From Flavobacterium nitrogenifigens (GTDB taxonomy: Bacteria; Bacteroidota; Bacteroidia; Flavobacteriales; Flavobacteriaceae): a stretch of DNA of 64,000 nucleotides. The position numbers and the translations under genes are program-made. Below the pieces are notes generated by a model. The model saw only the letters and a program-made list of their open reading frames with translations, had not been told where the DNA came from and did not search any database. How positions within the stretch are numbered: the first letter of the stretch is position 1; each line of letters begins with the position of its first letter. Shown piece by piece: positions 1-8,252 of this stretch. The DNA lies in assembly GCF_003254565.1 (NCBI RefSeq), contig NZ_QJRI01000175.1, positions 62,001 to 126,000 on the forward strand. Direction: 5' to 3'.

Positions 1-2
1 AC

Positions 3-887
3 GTTTACGAAAGCAAAGTAAGCGTAACAATGAAAGCAGGTTCAACTGATGCGGTAACAAGTGACGGTTCGATTAATTTAGGAGTACAAAAATCACCAGT
101 AGCGTTGAAATCAATAGAGTATAGTGATGTAATCGACGATGCGGTTTTATTCGGTACAAGATTTGAAAAATCAATGGCAGCTGGAGCATTCAACCAAGTG
201 TCAAGCGAATTTGATAAAAAAGTATTAATTCAAGTTGCGCCAGCAATCGGTGAAGACTTGGAAAACCACCTATGGAACGGTGCAACATCAGCTACAAAAG
301 TAGCGGTTGCAGCTACAACAGGTTTAACGGCATCATTCAAAGCTACAGTTGCAGCAATGCCAACAAGTGAGTTCGATTCAATTCCAGTTCGTGCCCTTTG
401 GAACGATTCTAACAGTAAAACAGTTGCTGGCGCAGGTGTTGCGGATTCTGTTAAATTAACTGGAATTACAATCACAAGTGCAAACATTGCAGCTGAATAC
501 TCAAAACTATACGCTGGTGCGCCTGACAAAGTAATCAACTCTACAAGTTCAGAGCCTAGAATCTTCGCACCATTAGCACACCGCCAATTAATAAAAATTG
601 CGAACAACTCAGTTGGTGCAGCCCAACAAATAAACTTCTTGGTTGAGGGTAGCGGAGCAAGTGAAAAAATCTCTTACAACGGTGTTGCAATCGAATTCCA
701 CCCAATGGTTAACGTTATGATTTTAACTCTTCCTGAGTACTTAAAAGTATTGCTTGACTTAAGCGGTGACGCTTCTTACTTGGAAGTTGACAAGATGGCA
801 AACGGTGCACAAAAAAGATACATCAAAAACAAACAATCAATTGCAACGTGGGTAACTAACCAAAGATACATCACAATTCAAGGATAA
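3..887 (+). CDS. Putative phage major capsid protein, 5'-truncated by window edge
   Basis: The frame is open to the first base of the window, so the ATG at 30 is probably internal and the gene is partial. About 295 residues are visible. They are rich in A, T, S and V with no membrane segment, and the C-terminus ends in a compact MANGAQKRYIKNKQ...YITIQG block. Composition, size and position just before portal and connector genes suggest the major capsid protein. I infer this from context and general resemblance, not from a diagnostic motif; another abundant virion protein is possible. A hairpin follows the stop. Confidence 0.55.
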   Translation, partial: VYESKVSVTMKAGSTDAVTSDGSINLGVQKSPVALKSIEYSDVIDDAVLFGTRFEKSMAAGAFNQVSSEFDKKVLIQVAPAIGEDLENHLWNGATSATKVAVAATTGLTASFKATVAAMPTSEFDSIPVRALWNDSNSKTVAGAGVADSVKLTGITITSANIAAEYSKLYAGAPDKVINSTSSEPRIFAPLAHRQLIKIANNSVGAAQQINFLVEGSGASEKISYNGVAIEFHPMVNVMILTLPEYLKVLLDLSGDASYLEVDKMANGAQKRYIKNKQSIATWVTNQRYITIQG

Positions 888-906
888 AAATAACAGTAGG
901 GCTTTC

Positions 907-928
907 ATCCAGCATTTAGGTGCTGGAT
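907..928 (+). other. Hairpin between capsid and tail-like genes
   Basis: ATCCAGCA and TGCTGGAT form an 8-bp stem with a 6-base loop, 20 bases after the capsid stop. There is no strong T-run, so it may be an mRNA-stabilising or processing hairpin or a leaky terminator. Confidence 0.5.
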
Positions 929-965
929 TGATGCTTTATAACAAAAGAAAATACAGTAAAAATAA

Positions 966-1517
966 ATGGGTTGTACATCAATTTCAAAAAGCCGTAAACT
1001 ATCTTGTATGTCTTCAATGGCAGGAGTAAAAGCGGTGGGGGTTGCGCCTTTTGATAGTTTAAACAAAATCACGGTAACTGGTGCGGGTGTAACTACACTT
1101 GCAAGCGTTTACAGCGGTTCAACTATCGCAAGGTTAGAACTTAAAAATACAACTGTTAACTATTTAGAGACTGCAACCGTTGGAGGTGATAACCGTTCAA
1201 CATCAGTTGTTGGCGATATTCCTTGTGTATTTAACGTTGCGAAAGGTCAAGATTTAGAAACAGTAAAATTAATAAATGAACTTATAAAAGGTGAGGTTGT
1301 TTTATTCATAGAAAAGAACGACGGTTCAATCGTTGCGGCTGGTTCTCAGTTCGGAGCGGTAGCAATTACAACTACAGACCAAACTGGTGGCGCAATTGCA
1401 GATTTAAACGGGTTTACGGTAACATTCCACACTGAGGAAGCCGAGCTTTCAAGAAACTACGTATTAAGTTCAACCGCTTTGGTTGATTACGCAGCGGCAA
1501 TTAAGCCATACGCGTAA
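966..1517 (+). CDS. Putative phage virion protein (tail-tube-like)
   Basis: The product is 183 residues, starting MGCTSISKSRKLSC and rich in small beta-forming residues (TVTGAGVTTLASVYSG; LNGFTVTFHTEEAEL). Two cysteines lie near the start. There is no signal peptide or membrane segment. The size, beta-rich composition and TF(T/H)-type ending resemble tail-tube proteins of Bacteroidota phages, and it lies between capsid and portal genes. The function is inferred. A clear Rho-independent terminator follows, so this gene closes the capsid transcript. Confidence 0.4.
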   Translation: MGCTSISKSRKLSCMSSMAGVKAVGVAPFDSLNKITVTGAGVTTLASVYSGSTIARLELKNTTVNYLETATVGGDNRSTSVVGDIPCVFNVAKGQDLETVKLINELIKGEVVLFIEKNDGSIVAAGSQFGAVAITTTDQTGGAIADLNGFTVTFHTEEAELSRNYVLSSTALVDYAAAIKPYA

Positions 1518-1542
1518 GTATCAAATTAAACTAACAAATTAA

Positions 1543-1573
1543 GGCAGGCAATTAATATGCCTGCTTTTTTTTT
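1543..1573 (+). terminator. Rho-independent terminator after tail-like gene
   Basis: GCAGGCA (1544-1550) pairs with TGCCTGC (1558-1564) and is followed directly by nine T. It ends the capsid-side transcript. It also shows that the ATG at 1557, inside the stem, is not the start of the next gene. Confidence 0.85.
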
Positions 1574-1589
1574 CTCAAACAATATCAAT

Positions 1590-1928
1590 ATGAAAGTTAT
1601 CAAATTAAACCAGTTGGAGCAATTTAAATGTGTTCCTAGACAATATCCAAATTCAACGGACGAATTAAGTGTTAAGCTTAAGAATGAATTGACAAATGCA
1701 ATGATTGATTTGGTGTTTACTTTTTCGGTTTCAGCTTCATATTTAAATATAGTAATTACAGACGTTCCCGCAGATTTTGAAAGCGGTAATAGGTACGAAA
1801 TAACTATCAGCAACATAACGAATAACAACGATTTGGTTTACTTGGGTAAAATGCTTGTCGTTGACGATAATACGGACGTACAAAATTATGAGTACAAACA
1901 ACAAAGTAACAGCCGTTACGAGTTCTAA
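1590..1928 (+). CDS. Phage protein of unknown function
   Basis: The product is 112 residues. The start at 1590 (MKVIKLNQLEQ) is preferred over the in-frame ATG at 1557 because the latter sits in a terminator stem. The protein is beta-rich (LVFTFSVSASYLNIVITDV; NRYEITISNITNNNDLVYLG) and has no membrane segment. It overlaps the portal start by 41 bases, which suggests translational coupling. It may be a small virion or adaptor protein; the family is not recognised. Confidence 0.6.
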   Translation: MKVIKLNQLEQFKCVPRQYPNSTDELSVKLKNELTNAMIDLVFTFSVSASYLNIVITDVPADFESGNRYEITISNITNNNDLVYLGKMLVVDDNTDVQNYEYKQQSNSRYEF

Positions 1929-3090
1929 TAATTACGCATTCGAATCTAACATTTTAATGTCAGCTTTTCAACCGATAGACATTAAACCAGCTTACGGGCG
2001 CAAATGGGTTACCAACGGAATCAACAACGGAAACTACAAACGTTATATTGATGCTTACGACGACAGCCCGACCAATGCAAGTATCATTAACGCATTTGTA
2101 AACTACATATACGGTTGCGGTCTTTACGACATAAACGGGCAGAACATAAAAAAGTACATCAGCGACGAAGACGTATTGCTATTATGCCAAGATTATAAAC
2201 TATTTGGCGGGTATGCAATTCAAGTTATTTGGTCGCTAGCCAAGAAACCGCTTAGAATTGAACGAATTGACATTGCTAAACTTGCGGTTAATCTTGACGA
2301 TTTTAATTGCATTAACGGCTACTGGTATAGTTGGGATTGGACAAGCCAGTACAGATATAAACCAAAATTTTTGCCAGCATATACGGGCGTTTACAAAGGA
2401 AATGATTTAGAAGTTTTGGTTTGCAAAAGACCATCACGAGAGCCGTTTTTCCCATTGCCTGACTACTTGGCGGGTATTCCTTGGGCTAATGTTGAGGGGC
2501 AACTCGCAAACGCAGCCAAAAGCCACTTCTTGAACGCTATGACGGTGTTAACTGTTATTAACTATAACAACGGACGTATTCAAGAAAAAGAGGTAGCCGA
2601 GAAGCAAGCGCAGGATGTTAGAAACAAGATTACAGGAACGGACAACCAAAGTGCGGTGCTTGTATCATTTAATGAGGGAATTGAAGAAGCAACAACCGTT
2701 GACCAGCTTTCACCACCTGAGTTGAACCAGCAAAACGTTTTTTATTCAGAAGAAGCTGAACGCAAGCTTATTGTTGCTCATTCTTGTCCTCCAATTCTAT
2801 TCCAAGGTTCTAATGCAAATAATGGTTTCAGTTCCAACGCTGACGAAATCGCAACGGCAACCCGTGGTTTGTTTAGAAGACATATAAACCCAATGCGTGA
2901 GGTGATTATAAACGGTTTGAATAAGGTTTTTAATGTAATCGATTCAACTATTGATTTGGATTTTGAGGACTTTAAAGAAGAAACGAAACTTGAAAATACC
3001 AACAATTCTACAAGGTCTCAGGACTTGGAAAATATCAATCTAATTGATAAGCCTGAAAACAATAACGAAGAGCCTAAAATCATTGAATAA
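1888..3090 (+). CDS. Phage portal protein
   Basis: The product is 400 residues from the ATG at 1888; an upstream TTG at 1855 is less likely. The layout fits a portal protein: an N-terminal block with NGNYKRYIDAYDDSPT, then alternating beta and helical segments (DYKLFGGYAIQVIWS; LRIERIDIAKL), a central long-helix region (EKEVAEKQAQDVRNKITG) and a C-terminal region with EEAERKLIVAHSCPPILFQG. Portals form the dodecameric vertex through which DNA is packaged. The stop TAA shares one base with the next ATG, so the two genes are probably translated together. Confidence 0.75.
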   Translation: MSTNNKVTAVTSSNNYAFESNILMSAFQPIDIKPAYGRKWVTNGINNGNYKRYIDAYDDSPTNASIINAFVNYIYGCGLYDINGQNIKKYISDEDVLLLCQDYKLFGGYAIQVIWSLAKKPLRIERIDIAKLAVNLDDFNCINGYWYSWDWTSQYRYKPKFLPAYTGVYKGNDLEVLVCKRPSREPFFPLPDYLAGIPWANVEGQLANAAKSHFLNAMTVLTVINYNNGRIQEKEVAEKQAQDVRNKITGTDNQSAVLVSFNEGIEEATTVDQLSPPELNQQNVFYSEEAERKLIVAHSCPPILFQGSNANNGFSSNADEIATATRGLFRRHINPMREVIINGLNKVFNVIDSTIDLDFEDFKEETKLENTNNSTRSQDLENINLIDKPENNNEEPKIIE

Positions 3091-3572
3091 TGGGAAAAAT
3101 TAAGGTTTTAATCAAACCAACGATAATTAGTGAGACAGTTGGATTTGGTGGTAATATCGACCCTGACCAGTTAGCACCAAGCATTATCATTGCTCAAACC
3201 ACTTACTTAAAGAGAATCTTAGGAATTGATTTATACGATAAAATTTCATCAGATTATAGTGCTGGAACGTTAACGGGAATTTACCAAACGATTTACACCG
3301 ATTACGTTATCGATATGCTCACCTTTTTTTCTTGCAGCGTGTACTTGTCCATCAACACAAGCAAGACTACAAATGCAGGGACTTACAGAGTTGGTGCTGA
3401 GGGTTCGACAAATACCCCACTTAACGAACTCACCATATTGGGTAAGACTTACGAGTCTATAGGCATAAGCTACGAGCAGAACTTTTACAGCTTCATTGCC
3501 AAAAATCCAGTTCCCGAATACGGACAAAATAACGATACGAAAAATACAACCAACCTGATAGGTTGGTACTAA
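3090..3572 (+). CDS. Putative head-tail connector / head-completion protein
   Basis: The product is 160 residues and mostly helical (DQLAPSIIIAQTTYLKRILG; DKISSDYSAGTLTG; YTDYVIDMLTFFSCSVYLS). The ATG overlaps the portal stop by one base. A gene of this size directly after the portal, with a helical N-terminal block of the type ...Q.TYLKRILG..LYDKI, is typical of small connector or adaptor proteins (compare DUF6712-type proteins of Bacteroidota phages). No enzymatic motif is visible. The role rests on position and helical character. Confidence 0.55.
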   Translation: MGKIKVLIKPTIISETVGFGGNIDPDQLAPSIIIAQTTYLKRILGIDLYDKISSDYSAGTLTGIYQTIYTDYVIDMLTFFSCSVYLSINTSKTTNAGTYRVGAEGSTNTPLNELTILGKTYESIGISYEQNFYSFIAKNPVPEYGQNNDTKNTTNLIGWY

Positions 3573-3576
3573 CTAT

Positions 3577-5883
3577 ATGGCTCAAAAGCATATTAATACA
3601 TCAACTCCAAATGATAATTTGGGTGACACTTTACGTGATGCCAACATAAAATGCGAAGACAATTTTACAGAGTTATATGCCAATAAAGTTGATAAAATCA
3701 GTGGTAAAGGTCTAAGTACAAACGACTACACAACTGCTGAAAAAACAAAGCTTGCGGGCATTCCAGCAGATGCCGAAAAAAATGTACAATCTGATTGGTT
3801 AGTCAATGACCCTGATAGTGATGCTTTTATTAAAAATAAGCCTGACTTAATCAGTTCGGTAAATTGGGGTGAAATTAACGGAACTCTAAGCGACCAAAGC
3901 GATTTACAGCTTGCTTTAGATTATAAACCAACATTCGAATATGTTGACGCAAAGGTAACGCAGACAATTAACGTTGGAACAACAGAATATGCACCGAGCG
4001 AAGATGCAGTTTTCAACGGTTTGGCTGTTAAACAAAATGTTTCAGAAAAAAACATAGCCAACGGGTATGCAGGTTTAGATGCTGGCGGTAAAATCCTTAC
4101 TTCTCAGCTTCCTAATTCCGTAATGGAATACAAAGGCGTTTACAATGCGGCAACTAATACGCCAGCTCTTGTTAACGGAACTGGAAATACAGGAGATGTT
4201 TACCGTGTTACGGTTAGCGGTGCAGGTGTGAACAGCTTAAATTTTGTTATTGGTGATTATGTGGTTTATAACGGTTCAACTTGGGAAAAACAGCACTCAG
4301 GGAGTGACAATGTTGTTAGCGTGTTTGGTCGTGCTGGTGTTATATCTGCACAAATTGGCGATTATACAACAGCCCAAGTAACTGAAACCACAAATAAGAA
4401 TTACCAATCCGATAATCAAAAGCTTTACAATGATGCAACGAGTTCAATTCAAACCCAATTAGATTCTAAAACTACTATAGGTACAGCTTTTACAGCTGGA
4501 AGAATTCCTTATACAACAAGTCCAAATACTATTGTTGATAGTAGCCGTCTTTTGTGGGCAAACACATCAAGTATTTTAGAAATAAATGGTAGTAATCCTA
4601 TATATAGAATAAAAAATAATTTGAATAATTATTTTGGGGAATTTAATATGAATGCAGGTGGTACTTTATTTTATAAGAATCATCAAGGAAAAAACATATT
4701 TACAGTAACAAATCCAGTAAGTATTATCGAACAACCTCAATTTGCAATAGGGCAAGTATCAGTTGTTCCTGTCGAATCTCAACTTTATGTGTACGGTGGG
4801 ACTAATGGAGCTAATATAGATGCAAGAGGTTTAGATACAGTAGATGAGGCAAATATAGATTTACAAGGCAATGATTGGGAATCTTCAGGAGTGCCTAATA
4901 GTTTAGGATTTTCTTATTTTGGAAGTAATGGAAGACCAGGTACTGTTTTAGGTTATGCTAAAAATAAATTAGCTCAAATAAGATTCCAAAATTCTTCTAC
5001 AGCATTAATAACCTCAATAAATGAAGACAGTTCAATTACACCTATACGTTTTGGTATTAATACAACTGAAGTTGCAAGCATATCGAATAATGGGTTATTA
5101 CTGAATACAGAAATAGAAAACACTATTGCGGGATTCGATGCATCTAAACGATTAAAATCGTTAAATACTGTCACATACCCCACATTGCTTGAACTATCCT
5201 ATGTTAAAGGAGCTGCAAGTTCAATTCAAACACAGTTAAATGCAAAAGAGCCAAATATCATTATTGGTTCTACCTCTCAATACTATAGAGGCGATAAATC
5301 TTGGCAAACGCTGAACAAAACAGCTGTAGGGTTGGCTAATGTTGACAATACAGCCGATTCAACTAAAAATGTTTTATCGGCTACCAAATTAACAACCGCA
5401 AGAACAATCAACGGTGTTGGTTTTGACGGTACAGCCAATATAACAATTAATGCAACAGATTCAATTCTAAGGCTTGCTTTGTCAGGCGGAACGCTTACAG
5501 GTGGTTTAACTGGAACAACGGGAACTTTTACAGGTGTCTTGAGTGCAACGACTATTTACGGTAGAATCAACGGAGTTAAAAAATACGTTGCGTTAGTGGC
5601 TCAATCAGGAACAACAGCACCTACAGTAACAGTTTTAGAAAATAGTGTTGGCAATATAGTTTGGAGTAGAACAGCGACGGGGTATTATACTGGAACTTTG
5701 TCAAGTGCATTTCCGACAGGTAAATGCACTTTCTTAGCTACAACTAATACACCTTCACCAACATCTTATACAATCAATGGTAATTTCGTATCAACAAATG
5801 CCGTTGCATATAATACCTTAGTAGGTGGTACAGGAACAGATAACCTAGCTTTGGCGACAATAGATATTTCTGTTTATCCGTAA
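3577..5883 (+). CDS. Phage tail fibre / receptor-binding structural protein
   Basis: The product is 768 residues. It carries low-complexity fibre repeats: GKGLSTNDYTTAEKTKLAGI near residue 45, VVSVFGRAGVISAQIGDYT near 250, two copies of SSIQTQLxxK (about 290 and 550) and TxARTINGVGFDGTANITI near 610. These motifs are widespread in trimeric tail fibres and baseplate appendages. The C-terminal 120 residues are beta-rich without repeats and are the likely receptor-binding head. It starts five bases after the connector gene. It should decide host range by contacting the cell surface. Confidence 0.8.
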   Translation: MAQKHINTSTPNDNLGDTLRDANIKCEDNFTELYANKVDKISGKGLSTNDYTTAEKTKLAGIPADAEKNVQSDWLVNDPDSDAFIKNKPDLISSVNWGEINGTLSDQSDLQLALDYKPTFEYVDAKVTQTINVGTTEYAPSEDAVFNGLAVKQNVSEKNIANGYAGLDAGGKILTSQLPNSVMEYKGVYNAATNTPALVNGTGNTGDVYRVTVSGAGVNSLNFVIGDYVVYNGSTWEKQHSGSDNVVSVFGRAGVISAQIGDYTTAQVTETTNKNYQSDNQKLYNDATSSIQTQLDSKTTIGTAFTAGRIPYTTSPNTIVDSSRLLWANTSSILEINGSNPIYRIKNNLNNYFGEFNMNAGGTLFYKNHQGKNIFTVTNPVSIIEQPQFAIGQVSVVPVESQLYVYGGTNGANIDARGLDTVDEANIDLQGNDWESSGVPNSLGFSYFGSNGRPGTVLGYAKNKLAQIRFQNSSTALITSINEDSSITPIRFGINTTEVASISNNGLLLNTEIENTIAGFDASKRLKSLNTVTYPTLLELSYVKGAASSIQTQLNAKEPNIIIGSTSQYYRGDKSWQTLNKTAVGLANVDNTADSTKNVLSATKLTTARTINGVGFDGTANITINATDSILRLALSGGTLTGGLTGTTGTFTGVLSATTIYGRINGVKKYVALVAQSGTTAPTVTVLENSVGNIVWSRTATGYYTGTLSSAFPTGKCTFLATTNTPSPTSYTINGNFVSTNAVAYNTLVGGTGTDNLALATIDISVYP

Positions 5884-5957
5884 TAATACAAACTTTAACA
5901 AGGGCGGGCGTTTACGTTCGCTCTTATTAAAACTATAATAACCATAAACGAAATCAA

Positions 5958-6218
5958 ATGAATATAGAACAACTGGCGTTAGCGGTTATTTCACTGCTTA
6001 TCTCAATTATTGGATATTTTATAAAACAATTGTTTGAGAAAATCCAAAAGCACGATGTGATGATTAACGAACACACAACATCAATTAAAGTAATTGAAAC
6101 AGAACATAACACGCTTAACAATCGAATTGATGATTTGTTTGCTGCAATTAAAGAATTGAGTCAAGAAATCAAACAGCTCTCAAAAGAGTTGAGCAAGAAA
6201 AAAGACATTGAAAAATAA
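5958..6218 (+). CDS. Small membrane-anchored coiled-coil protein, holin-associated
   Basis: The product is 86 residues. One N-terminal membrane helix (about residues 5-25, LALAVISLLISIIGYFI) is followed by a heptad-patterned coiled coil (residues 30-80). This is the layout of haemolysin XhlA-type proteins that accompany holins. The stop overlaps the next ATG (ATGA), and the next gene is a two-helix holin candidate. The pair probably forms or regulates the lysis pore. Confidence 0.6.
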   Translation: MNIEQLALAVISLLISIIGYFIKQLFEKIQKHDVMINEHTTSIKVIETEHNTLNNRIDDLFAAIKELSQEIKQLSKELSKKKDIEK

Positions 6219-6418
6219 TGATATTTCTAAACTACCTAAAGAAACTGATTGAGTACAATTCTAATCCATCATCAAAACGATTTATCGGTTTGGTTGCTGG
6301 GTTAAGTCTTTGTGTTTATATGTTTGTTTTTCCTAGTGATGCTGCCAACAATTCAGTGTTAATACTTTCTTTGGGGGCTTTGGGAATTAACGCAGCTGAA
6401 AAGTTATTGAAGAAATAA
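6218..6418 (+). CDS. Putative phage holin
   Basis: The product is 66 residues. Two hydrophobic segments (about 22-38, FIGLVAGLSLCVYMFVF, and 46-60, SVLILSLGALGINAA) are separated by a short polar turn, with a basic tail (EKLLKK). Size and topology match small class II holins. It is translationally coupled to the coiled-coil gene before it. It would permeabilise the inner membrane so that the endolysin at 10,163-10,741 reaches the cell wall. Confidence 0.6.
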   Translation: MIFLNYLKKLIEYNSNPSSKRFIGLVAGLSLCVYMFVFPSDAANNSVLILSLGALGINAAEKLLKK

Positions 6419-6475
6419 AATTATAGTAATAGTATTGGCATAGAATTCAATTTCATATATATTTGATTGAAAAAA

Positions 6476-7294
6476 ATGGAAGACGAAAATAACAATAACA
6501 TTGCTGAAAGAATTTTGAAGTTCTTTCAAAATAATTTAAGTACAATTGTTGTAATCCCCGCTTTTATTGGAGGCTTATGGCAAGCAATGGAATTGATGAA
6601 CATTTCACTTCCTTATCTTAGGTTTTTCTCAATATCTCAAATTATTCCCGATGGATTACTTATTTTAATGTTTATGTTAGTGTCTTTAATGCCTATGATG
6701 ATGAATTTAATTCAAGATTTTTGGGACGAAAAAAAAGGCAAATTTTTATTCAGTAATATAACAGTAGATGTAAATGAGTTGAAACCTCTTGTAAAAAAAC
6801 ATAGTACTACATTTTTAGTATTAGTATTTTCATCCTTTTTAATGGTGTTTATAGTGAACTATTTTAAAATTGTAGCAAAAGACTTTTCAATATTAAACGT
6901 TTATTTTATTATTTCGGTTACAATTTTATATGTTATTTATACACTTTTAAATGATTTAGGTAAGGCGAATAAATTAAGACCAGTTAGGTATATTCGATTT
7001 TATAGGTTACTTTTTATTTTTACAACTTTATTTTTAGCTAGTACACTATTCCGAGAAATTCACCGAAATTTTTTACTGACAGATGACTTAATTAATATTG
7101 AAAAAGCAAATCTGTTGGTTAAACAAAAATTCCCTACAGCTACAAGTGAAATTCTTTATTTTAATGACAAATATCTATTTTATAAAATAAAATTTGAAAA
7201 GATGAAGATAAAGGAGTCAAGTAAAACCCTTGAGAAAATTTACATTGTAGAATTAAACGAGATATTTAAAGAAGAAGAAAAGAAAAAGTTATAA
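6476..7294 (+). CDS. Multi-pass membrane protein, unknown
   Basis: The product is 272 residues from the ATG at 6476; a TTG at 6467 would add three residues. There are about five hydrophobic segments (near residues 18-40, 55-78, 110-130, 140-157 and 180-195), then a hydrophilic C-terminal domain of about 75 residues with many K and E. It converges on the minus-strand gene after it and overlaps it by six bases. It does not look structural and is more likely cargo expressed in the lysogen. Family not recognised. Confidence 0.65.
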   Translation: MEDENNNNIAERILKFFQNNLSTIVVIPAFIGGLWQAMELMNISLPYLRFFSISQIIPDGLLILMFMLVSLMPMMMNLIQDFWDEKKGKFLFSNITVDVNELKPLVKKHSTTFLVLVFSSFLMVFIVNYFKIVAKDFSILNVYFIISVTILYVIYTLLNDLGKANKLRPVRYIRFYRLLFIFTTLFLASTLFREIHRNFLLTDDLINIEKANLLVKQKFPTATSEILYFNDKYLFYKIKFEKMKIKESSKTLEKIYIVELNEIFKEEEKKKL

Positions 7295-7918
7295 ATCAGC
7301 TCCTAATATTGTTCTACATTCTTTTTTTATAGTAATCATAATAGGTTGAATATTATCGTTAAGTCTTTTATAAGCTGATACCGCATTCTTTTTAACTTCT
7401 TTGTTAGGAAATACTAATTTGTTAATAGGATGATTTGGATTATAATCGACAGAGATTTGAAAAGATTCTTCGATGAATTCAGCAAGCATCGATTCAAGAT
7501 TGCTACTGAAAAAAATTAAATTATCATCGATGTATTTTACAAACTCTTCGTGTGAAGCAATAAAATTCATATGTAATCTTTCTTCGTTTTTTTCGAATGT
7601 TGTGCTGTTTGAGATAAGTTTAATTTCTGCTACGAAAAGAGCCAAACTGTTTCTAGTCTTATTTAATAATGCGTAGGTTTCTTTTAATACCTTAAAACGC
7701 TCTTCGTGTAATTTGGTAAACTTGAAATTTTCCTTTGCTTTTAGCGAATCCAATTCACTTTGAAATTTTGCGATTTCTAAAGTATGTTCTTTTTTGACGC
7801 TTTCAAGTTTCTTGTCAAAAGTGCTCTGAATTCTTCCTTCGGTAATTTTTGTTGCAATTCCAGCAACCAAAGTCGCAATAATCGAAGAGCTGAGAATAGT
7901 AGTTAATACGTTTTCCAT
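7289..7918 (-). CDS. Membrane-anchored coiled-coil protein, unknown
   Basis: The product is 209 residues from MENVLTTILSSS; an in-frame upstream ATG at 7936 would add six. One N-terminal membrane helix (about residues 5-23) is followed by a strong coiled coil (about 25-75, KKLESVKKEHTLEIAKFQSEL) and a helical C-terminal domain. Its 3' end overlaps the convergent gene. With the 51-residue membrane peptide just upstream it forms a small minus-strand pair inside the late region, a typical place for lysogen-expressed cargo such as superinfection-exclusion proteins. That role is only a suggestion. Confidence 0.65.
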   Translation of the reverse strand: MENVLTTILSSSIIATLVAGIATKITEGRIQSTFDKKLESVKKEHTLEIAKFQSELDSLKAKENFKFTKLHEERFKVLKETYALLNKTRNSLALFVAEIKLISNSTTFEKNEERLHMNFIASHEEFVKYIDDNLIFFSSNLESMLAEFIEESFQISVDYNPNHPINKLVFPNKEVKKNAVSAYKRLNDNIQPIMITIKKECRTILGADL

Positions 7919-7956
7919 ACAGCGGTTTTTTAACAAATATAATCAATCAATTCAAG

Positions 7957-8112
7957 TTAAATTATAACCAAAACAATAAGACCGAAGAAAACCAAAGCGA
8001 CTAATGCTTTAAGAGCTGTCATTTCAATTTTTGATTCCTTTTCCATCTCTTTGAAATGGTTCTGCATTTCTACTCTAATATCTAAATATTGTTCGTCAAG
8101 TGATTTTTTCAT
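7957..8112 (-). CDS. 51-residue membrane peptide
   Basis: This is a short ORF, MKKSLDEQYLDIRVEMQNHF... , with a charged amphipathic helix (residues 1-33) followed by a C-terminal membrane segment (ALVALVFFGLIVLVII). It lies 38 bases before the coiled-coil gene on the same strand, so they are probably co-transcribed. It is oriented as a tail-anchored protein. The function is unknown; a partner for the downstream membrane coiled-coil protein is the simplest guess. Confidence 0.6.
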   Translation of the reverse strand: MKKSLDEQYLDIRVEMQNHFKEMEKESKIEMTALKALVALVFFGLIVLVII

Positions 8113-8160
8113 TTTTTAGTTGAATTTAGAATCATAAATTAAAGATTAAAAAATTTAAAT

Positions 8161-8182
8161 TCATTACGGGATTCCGTAATGA
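8161..8182. promoter_or_regulatory. Palindromic operator candidate upstream of lipoprotein gene
   Basis: TCATTACGG and CCGTAATGA form perfect 9-base arms around GATT, 71 bases before the lipoprotein ATG. There is no T-run, so it is more likely a protein-binding site than a terminator. A closely related palindrome lies at 36,802-36,826 in the chromosome. Confidence 0.5.
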
Positions 8183-8252
8183 TAATGTTTATAAGTTTTT
8201 TCTTTGTTTATGATTGATTGTTTTTATTTTCGCGGTAAGAAATTAACTACTT

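Noticed and set aside
230..607. 125-residue minus-strand ORF in the capsid gene
   Set aside because: It lies opposite a strong coding frame with phage-like codon use; it has no recognisable protein features.
1557..1589. Extended start for the 112-residue phage protein
   Set aside because: The ATG lies in a terminator stem, so the ATG at 1590 is more plausible.
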